A DNA stretch of 64,000 nucleotides from Streptomyces lavendulae subsp. lavendulae. Lineage in GTDB: Bacteria > Actinomycetota > Actinomycetes > Streptomycetales > Streptomycetaceae. Numbering within the stretch: position 1 is the stretch's first letter; every line of letters begins with the position of its first letter. Positions 40,934 to 50,075 of the stretch are shown one piece after another. The notes beneath the pieces are model-generated. The model saw only the letters and a program-made list of their open reading frames with translations. It was not told the origin of the DNA and did no database searches. The stretch lies in the NCBI RefSeq assembly GCF_002803845.1, contig NZ_CP024986.1, positions 124,001-188,000 on the forward strand, read 5' to 3'. Made by a program: the position numbers and the translations under genes.

Positions 40934-42409
40934 TCACGGATGGTTCGGTGGTGGCGCCGCCGCGGCACGGGCGGCCGGGACCAGGCCGCCGAGGGCGACG
41001 CAGGCGCCGGCCGCGCCGATGACGGTGACCAGGCAGAGCGCCGGAGCGCGGCCCACGGTGTACAGGGCGGCCACGGGCGCCGCCGTCAGTGCGGCGCCCG
41101 CCTGGACGAAGGTCTGGTAGAGCCCGCCGGCCGCGCCCTGGAGCCGGGCCGGGACCGCGCCCGTCGCCTGAAGGTGCAGGGCGGTGAAGGCGAGGGCGAA
41201 CGCGGCCCCGACACAGGCCGTCGCGGGCAGCAGTACGGTCCATCGGGGGTCGGCGTCCGGGGCCCGCGGGTAGAGCGCGTAGCCGAGCGGGGCGAGGACG
41301 GCTCCGGCGGCCACCGCCCGCGCCGGGCCCAGGCGGACGGCGATCCGGGCCGAGTGCAGTGCGCTCAGCGCGAGCGGCGCCGCCGCCGGCAGGAAGACGA
41401 GGGCGGTCTGCCAGGGGCTCCGGCCGGTCTCCCGCAGGTGCAGGGAGGCCACGAGCAGGAAGCCCACGTACGAGCCGTTGAGCGCGGCGGCGCCGAGCGC
41501 GGAGCGCAGCAGCGGCCCGTGCCGCAGCAGTACGGGGGGCACCAGCGGCCGGGGCGAGCGCCGTTCGGCCGTGACGAACACGGCCCCGAGCAGCGCCGCC
41601 CCGGCGAACGCGGCCGCCGCCCGGACCGGTTCGCGGCCGGGGCCCGCCAGGTGTGCGAGCCCGTACACGAGCAGCAGGACGGCTCCGGTCAGGGCGGCGC
41701 CGCAGGCCGCGGCGTGCCGTCCGGGGCCGCGGAGACCGCCGCCCCGGACACCTGCGCCGCGGACACCTGCGCCGCGGACACCTGCGTCGCGGACACCTGC
41801 GTCGCGGGCACCGCTGTCGCGGACGTCGCGCGGGACGAGCCGCGCCCCGGCGGCCAGCAGCAGCAGGGCGACGGGCGCCGGGAAGGCCAGGGTCCAGCGC
41901 CAGCCCGCCCCGGTGAACAGACCGGACAGCAGCAGGCCCGCGCAGAAGCCGGCGGCGCCGAAGAGGGAGTAGAGGGACACCGCCCGGCGCCGGGCCGCGC
42001 CCTCGGGAACGGCCGAGGTGATGATGGCCAGTCCGGTGGGCGCGGTCAGCGCCACGCAGAAGCCCTTCAGCACCCGGGTGGCGGTCAGCGCCGCCAGGCT
42101 GTCCGTCAGCGCCCCGGCCAGCGAGGCGGCGGCGAAGACCAGCAGCGCGGCCAGGAAGACCCTGCGGCGGCCGAGGCCTTCGACCAGCCGGCCGCCCAGG
42201 AGCAGCAGCCCGCCGAATCCGGCGGCGAAACCGCTGACGAGCCACTGGAGCCCGGCGGCGCCGGCCCCGAGGTCGGCCCCGACGGCCGGCATCGCCACCA
42301 GGGTCGCGGACACCTCCAGCGCGTCGACCAGCATGTTCGCGGCCAGTACGGCCACCAGGGCCCAGCGCGTCCGCTCACCGACGGGCGGGTTTGTCGTCGA
42401 GGGGTACAT
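40934..42409 (-). CDS. MFS exporter (DHA2-like, drug resistance)
   Basis: A 491-residue transporter with about 14 hydrophobic helices, RWALVAVLAANMLVDALEVSATLVAMPAV at helix 1, and GRRRVFLAALLVFAAASL for the loop 2-3 motif. It is likely the exporter of the polyketide. Between helices 6 and 7 the loop holds a degenerate five-residue repeat (RDAGV/RGAGV), produced by a 15-bp DNA tandem repeat. The ATG is at 42409. Terminators sit on both sides, so it may be a separate transcript. Confidence 0.9.
   Translation of the reverse strand: MYPSTTNPPVGERTRWALVAVLAANMLVDALEVSATLVAMPAVGADLGAGAAGLQWLVSGFAAGFGGLLLLGGRLVEGLGRRRVFLAALLVFAAASLAGALTDSLAALTATRVLKGFCVALTAPTGLAIITSAVPEGAARRRAVSLYSLFGAAGFCAGLLLSGLFTGAGWRWTLAFPAPVALLLLAAGARLVPRDVRDSGARDAGVRDAGVRGAGVRGAGVRGGGLRGPGRHAAACGAALTGAVLLLVYGLAHLAGPGREPVRAAAAFAGAALLGAVFVTAERRSPRPLVPPVLLRHGPLLRSALGAAALNGSYVGFLLVASLHLRETGRSPWQTALVFLPAAAPLALSALHSARIAVRLGPARAVAAGAVLAPLGYALYPRAPDADPRWTVLLPATACVGAAFALAFTALHLQATGAVPARLQGAAGGLYQTFVQAGAALTAAPVAALYTVGRAPALCLVTVIGAAGACVALGGLVPAARAAAAPPPNHP
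41746..41820. repeat. 15-bp tandem repeat inside the exporter gene, five copies
   Basis: Units at 41746, 41761, 41776, 41791 and 41806. The first two and the next two are identical pairs (GGACACCTGCGCCGC, GGACACCTGCGTCGC); the fifth is diverged. In frame it encodes five-residue RxAGV units in a cytoplasmic loop, so copy-number change would not shift the frame. Confidence 0.9.
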
Positions 42410-42462
42410 GCTCGTGTTTCGCTCGCAGGAGGGATCGGGGACCGGGGGACGGGAAGCGAAGA

Positions 42463-42502
42463 GGGGTGGGCCGCACGGGAGGGTTCCCGTACGGCCCACC
42501 CC
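42463..42502 (-). terminator. 18-bp hairpin after the PgaM-like gene
   Basis: Arms 42463-42480 and 42485-42502 pair over 18 positions with one mismatch and a 4-nt loop, downstream of the oxygenase-reductase fusion stop. Confidence 0.75.
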
Positions 42503-42556
42503 GTCGCCGGCGGGCGCGGGGTAGCGCCGGCGAGTCCAGAGCGGGCGGACGAGGGC

Positions 42557-44881
42557 TCAGCCGAGGAGCGTGCCGCCCGTGGCGTCGACGAAGGAACCGG
42601 TGATCCACCGGGCCTCGTCGGTGGCGAGGAACGCCACCACGTCGGCGACGTCCTCCGGTTCGCCCACCCGGTTGAAGGCGGACAGCGAGGCCATCTGCTC
42701 GACCGCTTCGGGGATGTCGAAGACGGGGTTGCCGTTGCGGGTGATGCCGGGCGCGACGGAGTTGATGGTGATGCCCCGGGGGCCCAGCGCCTTCGCGTAG
42801 TGCAGGGCGAGCTGTTCGAGCGCCCCCTTGCTCATCGCGTAGGCGATCTCGTCCGGGTTGGCGAAGCGGGTCAGGCCGGAGGAGATGTTGATGATCCGGC
42901 CGCCGTCGGGCATGTTCCGCAGCGCCCGCTGGATCAGGAAAAACGGCGCCTTCGCGTTGACCGCGAAGATCCGGTCGAACTGGTCGGGGGTGATGTCGGC
43001 CGGGCCGACGCCCCCCATCACCCCGGCGTTGTTCACCAGGATGTGCAGGTCGGTGCTGCCGGTGCGCTCCAGCAGGTCCGCTTCCAGGGCGCCGAACAGG
43101 CTCTCCACGTCTCCGGGGACGCCGAGTTCGGCCCGGATGGCGAAGGCCCGCCCGCCGTCCTTCTCGACCGAGGCGACGACCTCTTCGGCGGCCGCCCCGT
43201 CACTGGTGTAGTGGACGGCGACGAGCGCGCCCTCCTCCGCCAGCCTGATCGCCGCCGCGCGGCCCATGCCCCGGCTCGATCCGGTGACCAGCGCGGTCCG
43301 GCCGGCGAGCCGGTCCGTGCCGCCGCCCCGGACCTCCCGGGCCGCCGTCACCGGGGTGACCCGCACCGCCTCGCGCGGGGCGGCCTGGCGCGGGGGACGC
43401 AGCGCGGCCGGCCCGAACCACCGTTCCAGGGCGGCCGTCAGGTCCTCGCCGGGCGCCGTGTCCGGCGTCCCGTCCGACCAGGCGACGTGGCCGTCGGGAC
43501 GCACCAGGAGGGCCGCGGGGCCCGCCTCCCCGTCCGCTCCGGCCGCCGTGGCGATCCGTACGCGGTCCCGCCAGGGCGCGGCGGCGGCCCGCAGTTCCTC
43601 GCGGCGTGCCTCGTCGCCCGGGGCGAGCAGCAGCAGTCCCCGGCCCGGCCGCAGCAGCTCGAAGACGGTGGTGCCGCCCTCTTCGCCCACCGCCCCGGCC
43701 TGCGGGACCCGCAGGCCCGCCGCGGGGTCCTGGGAGCCGGCGCCGTGGCGGACGTCCAGGCCGGTGATCATCCCGGCCAGGTGGGTGCGTACGTCCTCGT
43801 GGCCGGTCAGTTCCGCGAACACCTCCCGGATCGCGTCGACCTCGGGTCCGCCGAGGAGGAGCAGCGCCTGGGTGCGGATGTTGGCCTGCACGGCCCGGCC
43901 CACGGCGTGCCGTTCCTCGTGGTAGCTGTCGAGGAGCGCCTCGCCGCCGTGCCCGGACACCACGGCGGCCAGCTTCCAGCCGAGGTTGAAGGCGTCCTGG
44001 AGACCGAGGTTGAGGGCCTGGCCGCCGATCGGCATCTGCTGGTGCGCCGCGTCCCCGGCGAGCAGGAGGCGGCCCTTGCGGTAGCTCGCGGCCTGCCGGG
44101 AGGCGTCCCCGAAGGAGTTGACCCACAGGGGGGTGCCGCCCCCGATGTCCTCGCCCGTGATGCGCTTCCAGGTGTCGGCCACCTCCTCGAAGGAGGGCGC
44201 TCCGGGCCGGGGCCGGGCCCCGAACTCGTGCACCATCACCCGGGTCACCCCGTCGGGGCGCCGGGCGGCGATGGCGAGTCCGCCCTCCAGCCGCTCGAAG
44301 CGGCGGCCGGGGATGTCGATGCCCGCCACGTCGGCGCGCAGCAGTTCGCGCTCGGCCCCGGTACCGGGGAACTCGAAGCCGCCCAGCCGGCGCACGGCGC
44401 TGTGCTCGCCGTCGCAGCCGACCGCGTACGCGGCCCGGACGGTGGAGACCGTGCCGTCCGGGCCGCGCGCCTCCGCGGTGACCAGGTCCCCGGTCTCGGT
44501 CAGCGACGTCAGCTCGTGGCCGCGCCGGATGTCCGCGCCCAGGTCCGCCGCCCACTGGCCCAGCACTTCCTCCAGGCGGGTCTGGGCGACCTTCCACTGG
44601 CCCGGGTAGGGGCCGGGGAGGGCCAGGTCGAAGGGGATCCCCCCGAAGTGGCCGGAGGGGTCGTTCGGGATGTCGCCCAGGCCGTCGAGCAGGCCGCGGG
44701 TGTCCAGGATCTCCATGGTGCGGGAGTGCAGGGTGGACGCCCGCGATTCGGTGGTCGGCGCGGTGAGCTTGTCGAGGACCACCACGTCCGTGCCCGCCAG
44801 CCGCAGTTCTCCGGCGAGCAGCAGCCCGACGGGACCCGCACCGACCACGATCACCTGGGTTTCGCTGTAGTCCCCGCTCAT
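42557..44881 (-). CDS. FAD monooxygenase fused to SDR reductase (PgaM-like)
   Basis: A 774-residue fusion. Residues about 1-515 form an aromatic hydroxylase of the PHBH fold (GAGPVGLLLAGEL, GDAAHQQMPIGGQAL). Residues about 520-774 form a short-chain reductase (TGSSRGMGRA, NNAGVMGG, YAMSKGA catalytic Tyr-Lys). This architecture is that of PgaM, with LanV/UrdM relatives, which oxidises and then reduces around C-6/C-12b of angucyclines. In PgaM the SDR part is reported to be made also as a separate protein from an internal start. ATG follows AAGGACTGACC. Confidence 0.93.
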   Translation of the reverse strand: MSGDYSETQVIVVGAGPVGLLLAGELRLAGTDVVVLDKLTAPTTESRASTLHSRTMEILDTRGLLDGLGDIPNDPSGHFGGIPFDLALPGPYPGQWKVAQTRLEEVLGQWAADLGADIRRGHELTSLTETGDLVTAEARGPDGTVSTVRAAYAVGCDGEHSAVRRLGGFEFPGTGAERELLRADVAGIDIPGRRFERLEGGLAIAARRPDGVTRVMVHEFGARPRPGAPSFEEVADTWKRITGEDIGGGTPLWVNSFGDASRQAASYRKGRLLLAGDAAHQQMPIGGQALNLGLQDAFNLGWKLAAVVSGHGGEALLDSYHEERHAVGRAVQANIRTQALLLLGGPEVDAIREVFAELTGHEDVRTHLAGMITGLDVRHGAGSQDPAAGLRVPQAGAVGEEGGTTVFELLRPGRGLLLLAPGDEARREELRAAAAPWRDRVRIATAAGADGEAGPAALLVRPDGHVAWSDGTPDTAPGEDLTAALERWFGPAALRPPRQAAPREAVRVTPVTAAREVRGGGTDRLAGRTALVTGSSRGMGRAAAIRLAEEGALVAVHYTSDGAAAEEVVASVEKDGGRAFAIRAELGVPGDVESLFGALEADLLERTGSTDLHILVNNAGVMGGVGPADITPDQFDRIFAVNAKAPFFLIQRALRNMPDGGRIINISSGLTRFANPDEIAYAMSKGALEQLALHYAKALGPRGITINSVAPGITRNGNPVFDIPEAVEQMASLSAFNRVGEPEDVADVVAFLATDEARWITGSFVDATGGTLLG

Positions 44882-44883
44882 GG

Positions 44884-45846
44884 TCAGTCCTTCTTCCCGC
44901 CCCGGGCGATGCCCTCGGCGTAGGCCTTGGCGTGGTGGAGGGTGGCGGTGCTGTTGGTGCTGAGGGCGGTGTGGACGTAGCGTTTCGCGTCCTCGACCGT
45001 GGCCGACTCGCCCAGGATCCGGGCGATGTTGTCGGTGTTGATCGTCACCGTGTGCTGCGAGGAGGCCGCCACCCCGCCCTCGTTCTCCTCGAACGTCCAG
45101 TAACCGGTGTGCAGGGTCATCAGCGCCGGCAGGGTCGTCTGCTTGTACGCGATCCGGTGGTGCGCGAACGTCACCCGGTAGGACTTGGTGGTGTGCACCG
45201 AGCCGTCCTTGGCGCGGGTGTCCATCTCCAGCTCCTGCAGCCCGGGGGTGTCCTCGCGCAGACGGACCGTGGCCACGTGCGGCAGCCGCTCGTGCCAGCG
45301 GTCCGCCTCGTTCACGAAGTCGTACACGTCCTTCGCCGAGCCCTCGATCTGCACGGTGTCCTCGAAGGAGAACGTCAGCTCTTCGGCCGCGTGCGCCGCC
45401 TCGACGTTCTTCTTCAGCGCCGCAAGCTCCGAACGCGAGTTGCGGTCGACGGCCTCGTCGATCCACGCCAGCGAGTCCGCGTCGTCGTCGACGGCCCGGT
45501 AGTCGTGCAGCAGCCGCACCCGCGACTCCTGCGCGGACAGCTCCTCGATGATCCAGGTCCCGCCCATCGCGGCCACCGGCGGCGCGGTGACCTCCTGGCG
45601 GAAGGTGATCCTCAACGCCTCCGCGTCCAGGGTGCGGCGCGAGGTCCAGTTCTTCGCCTCGCCGTTCGCGGTCGCCCAGATCCGGATCCGCTCCTCGCCG
45701 GGCCCCTCCGGCACCTGGTCGACGTAGATCGTCGGGGGGAAGATCCGGGGCCAGTTCACGACCTCGGCGATCAGACGGTAGACGGCGGCGGCCGGAGCCG
45801 AGACCGTGATCTCGTGCTCCACCTCGCGCAGACCGGGCTGCGTCAT
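44884..45846 (-). CDS. Polyketide aromatase/cyclase, SRPBCC didomain
   Basis: A 320-residue protein of two START-like halves (halves at about 1-150 and 160-310), each starting with a hydrophobic helix-grip region; WIIEELSAQESRVRLLHDY occurs in half 1 and YWTFEENEGGVAASSQHTV in half 2. It is the JadD/UrdL/ActVII type that closes and aromatises the first ring of the KR-reduced polyketide. It lies in conserved order after the ketoreductase gene. A second didomain protein is encoded at 55488-56453. Confidence 0.93.
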   Translation of the reverse strand: MTQPGLREVEHEITVSAPAAAVYRLIAEVVNWPRIFPPTIYVDQVPEGPGEERIRIWATANGEAKNWTSRRTLDAEALRITFRQEVTAPPVAAMGGTWIIEELSAQESRVRLLHDYRAVDDDADSLAWIDEAVDRNSRSELAALKKNVEAAHAAEELTFSFEDTVQIEGSAKDVYDFVNEADRWHERLPHVATVRLREDTPGLQELEMDTRAKDGSVHTTKSYRVTFAHHRIAYKQTTLPALMTLHTGYWTFEENEGGVAASSQHTVTINTDNIARILGESATVEDAKRYVHTALSTNSTATLHHAKAYAEGIARGGKKD

Positions 45847-45880
45847 GCCGATGACTCCTCAACAGTCGAAACGAGCACGG

Positions 45881-46666
45881 TCAGAAGTTGCCGAGGCCGC
45901 CGCAGACGTTCAGCGCCTGCGAGGTGATGGAGGCGGCGGCGTCGGAAGCCAGGTAACCCACCAGGCCGGCCACTTCCTCCGGCGTCGAGTAACGGCCGAG
46001 GGGGATCTTCGCCTGGAACTTCTCCAGGATCGCCTCCTCCGTCGCGTCATAGGCGGCCGCGTAACCCTGCCGCACGCGCTGCGCCATCGGCGTCTCCACA
46101 TAACCCGGGCAGACGGCGTTCACGGTGATACCGGTGGGGGCCAGCTCGTTGCCGAGCGCCTTCGTGAAGCCCACCACCCCGTGCTTGGAAGCGGAGTACG
46201 GGGCGCCCAGCACCACGCCCTGCTTCCCGGCCGTGGACGCGATGTTGATGATCCGGCCGCGGTCCTTCGCCCGCAGCCCGCCCGTGGTCAGCGCCTCACG
46301 CGTGACACGGAAGACACTGTTGAGGTTCGTGTCGATCACGTCGTGCCACAGCTCCTCGGCGATGTCGGCCGTCACACCGCCACCCGAACGCCCCGCGTTG
46401 TTCACGACCACGTCCACGCTGCCGAAACGGTCCACCGCGGCCTGGATCCAGGCCCGTACCCCGTCGGTGGAGCGGACGTCGACCACCGCTCCGTCGACCT
46501 CCAGACCCTCGTCCTGGAGCTCCTTGACGGTCTGCGCCACGTTCTCGGCGCTGCGGGCGCCGATGAAGACCCGGTGGTCCTGCGCCGCCAGCAGCCGCGC
46601 CACGGCCAGCCCGATTCCGCTGGTGGCACCGGTGACGACGGCGACCCGCTTGTCCTGATCCGACAT
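45881..46666 (-). CDS. Polyketide C-9 ketoreductase (ActIII/JadE-like)
   Basis: A 261-residue SDR, exactly the length of ActIII. NADPH-binding TGATSGIGLAVA, NNAGRSGGG, NIASTAGK with the catalytic Ser, and YSASKHGVVGFTKALG with Tyr-Lys are present, as are the PGYVETPM loop and the conserved GRYSTPEEVAG. It reduces the C-9 ketone of the nascent polyketide. I chose ATG 46666 behind GGAGA; an ATG five codons upstream also exists. Confidence 0.96.
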   Translation of the reverse strand: MSDQDKRVAVVTGATSGIGLAVARLLAAQDHRVFIGARSAENVAQTVKELQDEGLEVDGAVVDVRSTDGVRAWIQAAVDRFGSVDVVVNNAGRSGGGVTADIAEELWHDVIDTNLNSVFRVTREALTTGGLRAKDRGRIINIASTAGKQGVVLGAPYSASKHGVVGFTKALGNELAPTGITVNAVCPGYVETPMAQRVRQGYAAAYDATEEAILEKFQAKIPLGRYSTPEEVAGLVGYLASDAAASITSQALNVCGGLGNF

Positions 46667-46713
46667 GTGTCCGTTCTCCATGGATAAGAAGGGGGGGAGT
46701 GCTGGGAATGCCG

Positions 46714-46741
46714 GCGGCCGCCGCTCCGATGCGGCGGCCGC
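46714..46741 (-). terminator. 11-bp hairpin between the ACP and ketoreductase genes
   Basis: A perfect G/C stem (46714-46724 with 46731-46741) and a 6-nt loop in the 92-nt gap. It is likely a partial terminator or RNA stabiliser that keeps ACP message in excess. Confidence 0.5.
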
Positions 46742-46758
46742 CCGCAGACGAGAGGGTC

Positions 46759-47043
46759 CTAGGCGTCGACCAGCGCGCTCAGGCTCTCGTTGATGGCCGT
46801 GACCAGGGACCGGGGCGTCGGGTTGTCGGTGAAGACGTCGTCGTCGAGCGTGATGCCGAACTCGCGCTCGATGCGCCCACCGGTCTCCAGCAGTGCCAGG
46901 GACTCGTAACCCAGCGTCTCGAACTCGCTGTCGAGGATGTCGCCGTCGAGGTCGACGCCCTCGTCCGCGCCCGCGCCCTCCAGGAGGATGCGCTTGAGGT
47001 CGTCGAAGGTGAATTCCTGCTTGGACAAAATGGATCCCTTCAT
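46759..47043 (-). CDS. Type II PKS acyl carrier protein (minimal PKS)
   Basis: A 94-residue ACP with the phosphopantetheine Ser48 in LGYESLALLE and typical acidic helix 2. It is the third component of the minimal PKS, directly downstream of KSalpha and CLF. It starts at ATG 47043. The N terminus MKGSILSKQEFTF is slightly extended. Confidence 0.95.
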   Translation of the reverse strand: MKGSILSKQEFTFDDLKRILLEGAGADEGVDLDGDILDSEFETLGYESLALLETGGRIEREFGITLDDDVFTDNPTPRSLVTAINESLSALVDA

Positions 47044-47140
47044 CGGTCTTCCGCACCCGGGGGATCTCGGCTGCGGTCACACACAACGCCCGCCTCCGTC
47101 AGGGGGAACGACGGTGGGCGGACGCCGGCTCGGGGGGCCG

Positions 47141-48358
47141 TCAGTCGACGGCGCGCACCACGACCGCGGAGTTGAAGCCGCCGCGGCCGCGGGCGAGGAC
47201 CAACGCGGTGCGGACCGAGGCCGTGCGCGGCCGTACGGCCACCAGGTCGAGGTCGTACGCGTCGGACAGCTCCACATTGGTGGTCGGCGGGATCAGGCCC
47301 TCCCGCATGGAGAGGACCGCCGAGACGACGTCGATCGGCGCCCCGCCGGAGTTGATCCGCCCGGTCATCGTCTTGGGGACGGTGACCGGGACCGCGCGCG
47401 GGCCGAAGACCGCGGTGATGGCCTCGGCCTCCTCGCGGTCGAGGCGCGGGGTGGCCGCGCCGTCGGCGAAGACCACGTCGACCTCGGCCGGATGGCACGC
47501 CGCGTCCGTGAGCGCCACGTCGATGGCCCGGCGCAGGCCCGGCTCCCGTCCGCTGCCCGGCTTGGGGTCGAGCGTGGCCCCGTATCCGGCGAACTCCCCG
47601 TAGACGGTACGCGCGCCACGGTCCCGGGCGCTGTCCTCGTCCTCCAGGATGAGCATGGCCCCGCCCTCGCCCGGGACGTAGCCGGCGGCGGCGTCGTCGA
47701 AGGGCAGGTAGGCGCGCTCGGGTTCGTCGCTCGTGGACATGAGGCCGCCGTGCAGGTGCGAGGCCCAGCCCAGGGAGCAGATCGGGGCGTCGAACCCTCC
47801 GGTGGCGATCAGCTTGCTGCCCTTGCGGAGCTGGCGGCGGGCCTGGGCGAGGGCGTCGAGGCCGCCGGCCTGGTCGCTGATGACCACCCCGGCCGGCCCG
47901 CGCAGCCCGTTGCGGATGGAGATCTGGCCGCTGTTGACGGCGTAGAACCAGGCGAAGGACTGGTACGCGCTGACGTGCTTGGCGCCCTCGCTCCAGAGCT
48001 TGCGCAGCTCGTTCTCGGCGAACTCGAACCCCCCGGCGCCGGCCGCGGTGACCACGCCCATCGCGTACGGGTCGATCGTGCCCGGTTCGATCCCGGCGTC
48101 GGCGAAGGCGCAGTCGGCGGCGACGAGGGCGAGCTGGGTGACCCGGTCCGTCTGCGGGACGAGCCGGCCCGGCAGGTGTTCCTTGGGCTCGAAGCCGTGG
48201 ATCTCGCCCGCCAGCCGGGAGGGGTAGGCGGAGGCGTCGAAGCGGGTCACGGGTCCGATGGCGTTCTTGCCGATGCGGGTGACCGACCAGAAGTCCTCCA
48301 CGCCGAGCCCGCTGGGGGCGGCCACACCGATGCCGGTGACCAGGATCCTCGCGCTCAT
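47141..48358 (-). CDS. Ketosynthase beta / chain length factor
   Basis: A 405-residue KS-fold protein in which the active-site Cys is replaced by Gln163 (VVISDQAGGLDAL), the CLF hallmark. It partners KSalpha and sets polyketide length; by context a decaketide is expected. Its ATG overlaps the KSalpha stop by 4 nt, the near-universal coupling of the pair. C-terminal RGRGGFNSAVVV is typical. Confidence 0.97.
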   Translation of the reverse strand: MSARILVTGIGVAAPSGLGVEDFWSVTRIGKNAIGPVTRFDASAYPSRLAGEIHGFEPKEHLPGRLVPQTDRVTQLALVAADCAFADAGIEPGTIDPYAMGVVTAAGAGGFEFAENELRKLWSEGAKHVSAYQSFAWFYAVNSGQISIRNGLRGPAGVVISDQAGGLDALAQARRQLRKGSKLIATGGFDAPICSLGWASHLHGGLMSTSDEPERAYLPFDDAAAGYVPGEGGAMLILEDEDSARDRGARTVYGEFAGYGATLDPKPGSGREPGLRRAIDVALTDAACHPAEVDVVFADGAATPRLDREEAEAITAVFGPRAVPVTVPKTMTGRINSGGAPIDVVSAVLSMREGLIPPTTNVELSDAYDLDLVAVRPRTASVRTALVLARGRGGFNSAVVVRAVD

Positions 48359-49623
48359 GCGGTCCTCCTGTCGGGCCTGGCCAGCACCATCGCGCTCTGG
48401 AACCCGCCGAATCCGCTGCTGACGGTGAGGACGGCATCGGTGCGGTGGTCCCGCGCGACGAGCGGTACGTAGTCGAGGTCGCACTCCGGGTCGGGGGTGC
48501 GCAGGTTGGCCGTGGGCGGCACCACGTGGTGCTCCATCGCGAGGACGGAGGCGGCGATCTCCATCGAGCCGACGGATCCCAGCGAGTGCCCGATCATCGA
48601 TTTGACCGAGCTCACGGGGGTCCGGTGGGCGTGCGGGCCCAGGGCCAGCTTGTACGCGGCGGTCTCGTGGAGGTCGTTCTGCCGGGTGCCGGAGCCGTGT
48701 GCGTTGACGTAGTCGAGGTCGCCGGGGTCCAGCCGGGCCTCGTCCAGGGCCACCGTGATGGCCTCGGCCATCTCCCGGCCGTCGGGGCGCAGACCCGTCA
48801 TGTGGAAGGCGCTGGAGCGGGAGGCGTAGCCGGCGATCTCCGCGTAGACGTGTGCGCCGCGGCGGCGGGCGGCGCCGAGCTCCTCCAGGACGAACGCCGC
48901 CGCGCCCTCGCCCAGGACGAAGCCCTTGCGGGTGGCGTCGAAGGGGCGCGAGGCCGTCTCCGGTTCCTCGTTGAGCGCCGTCGTCGCCTTGATCGCGTCG
49001 AAGCAGGCCAGGGTGAGCGGGCTGATCGGGGCGTCGGTGGCGCCCGTGATCATGATGTCGGCACTGCCCTCGCGGATCAGGTCGACCGCGTGCGCGACCG
49101 AGTCGATGCCGGAGGTGCAGCCGGTGGAGACCACCGTGGAGGGGCCCTCGGCGCCGACGGCCCAGGCTACTTCGGTGGCGAAGGAGCTGGGCACGAAGTG
49201 GTCGTAGAGGTGGCCCGGCGCGTACATGTGGTCGACCTGGGCGATCCGTCCCTCGTCGCTGGCCACCCGGTAGGCGGTGTCGAGGCCGCTGATGGCCCCG
49301 ACACCGGTGCCCATGGCGATGCCGATGCGGTACGGGTCGAATGCCGCGAGGTCGAGGCCGCTGTCGGCGAGCGCCTCACGGGTGGCGACCACACCGAACT
49401 GGGCGGCGCGGTCCATGCGGCGGACCTCCAGGGAGGTCAGCCCGTGCCGTTCGGGGTGGAAGTCCACCTCCGCGGCCACCCGGGAGCGGAAGGGGGCGGG
49501 ATCGAAGAGGGTGATCCCGCGGGTGGCCGTGCGGCCCGAACTCAGCAGGTTCCAGAAGGCGGTGGTGCCGATGCCACCCGGCGCCAGCACTCCGATCCCC
49601 GTGATCACTACCCGACGGGTCAC
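48355..49623 (-). CDS. Ketosynthase alpha (type II PKS)
   Basis: A 422-residue beta-ketoacyl synthase. The catalytic Cys169 is in VVSTGCTSGIDSV, with His residues in VNAHGSGTRQND and MIGHSLG. It condenses malonyl units into the aromatic polyketide backbone. The start is GTG 49623 (VTRRVVITGIG). It is upstream of CLF, ACP, KR and aromatase in the order typical for angucycline clusters. Confidence 0.98.
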   Translation of the reverse strand: MTRRVVITGIGVLAPGGIGTTAFWNLLSSGRTATRGITLFDPAPFRSRVAAEVDFHPERHGLTSLEVRRMDRAAQFGVVATREALADSGLDLAAFDPYRIGIAMGTGVGAISGLDTAYRVASDEGRIAQVDHMYAPGHLYDHFVPSSFATEVAWAVGAEGPSTVVSTGCTSGIDSVAHAVDLIREGSADIMITGATDAPISPLTLACFDAIKATTALNEEPETASRPFDATRKGFVLGEGAAAFVLEELGAARRRGAHVYAEIAGYASRSSAFHMTGLRPDGREMAEAITVALDEARLDPGDLDYVNAHGSGTRQNDLHETAAYKLALGPHAHRTPVSSVKSMIGHSLGSVGSMEIAASVLAMEHHVVPPTANLRTPDPECDLDYVPLVARDHRTDAVLTVSSGFGGFQSAMVLARPDRRTA

Positions 49624-49660
49624 CGGTACGGCCCTCCCCTCGTGTTGGCCCGGACGGCTC

Positions 49661-49993
49661 TCATTCCGAGGCCGACCAGTCGTAGAAGCGCGTGGCCATG
49701 GCGTCGGCCGGGGTGCGCCAGGTGGCGGGGTCGTACGGCTGGATGAAGGGCAGCAGGTCGTGGCTGATCCGCATGAAGCGCGGGTCGGTGCGGGACTCCT
49801 GGATCCGCTGGCCGCCGTCGTCCTCCGCGAAGTCCTGGAGGTGGAAGTAGAGGCCCTTGTACATGAAGAGGCGGCGGCGCAGGGTCCCCATCCGTCCCGG
49901 CATGTCCGTCTTGTCGAACTCGGTGAACAGCTTGGCGACTTGGTCGCTCGACATGCTGTCCATCCGGGCCACGATGAGGTTGCTGTGCGTCAT
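49661..49993 (-). CDS. TcmI/JadI/UrdF-type polyketide cyclase
   Basis: A 110-residue ferredoxin-fold cyclase: FDKTDMPGRMGTLRRRLFMYKGLYFHLQDF near the centre and PYDPATWRTPADAMATRFYDW at the end are typical of the TcmI family. It closes the later rings; JadI/UrdF relatives direct the angular fourth ring. It lies upstream of KSalpha in the same direction. Confidence 0.94.
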   Translation of the reverse strand: MTHSNLIVARMDSMSSDQVAKLFTEFDKTDMPGRMGTLRRRLFMYKGLYFHLQDFAEDDGGQRIQESRTDPRFMRISHDLLPFIQPYDPATWRTPADAMATRFYDWSASE

Positions 49994-50075
49994 CCGAGGT
50001 CTCTTTCCGTGCGGTGGGGATGTTCGGGGGCGAGGTGCTCCGGCGGTACCGGAGCGCAGAAGTCCGCGGGTGGTG

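Noticed and set aside
40847..44923. A 1358-codon plus-strand frame across the exporter and PgaM-like genes.
   Set aside because: Low-complexity Gly/Arg/Gln-rich translation with no domain; the opposite strand holds complete, recognisable enzymes.
47141..48358. A second active ketosynthase.
   Set aside because: The active-site Cys is Gln163, so it is the chain length factor.
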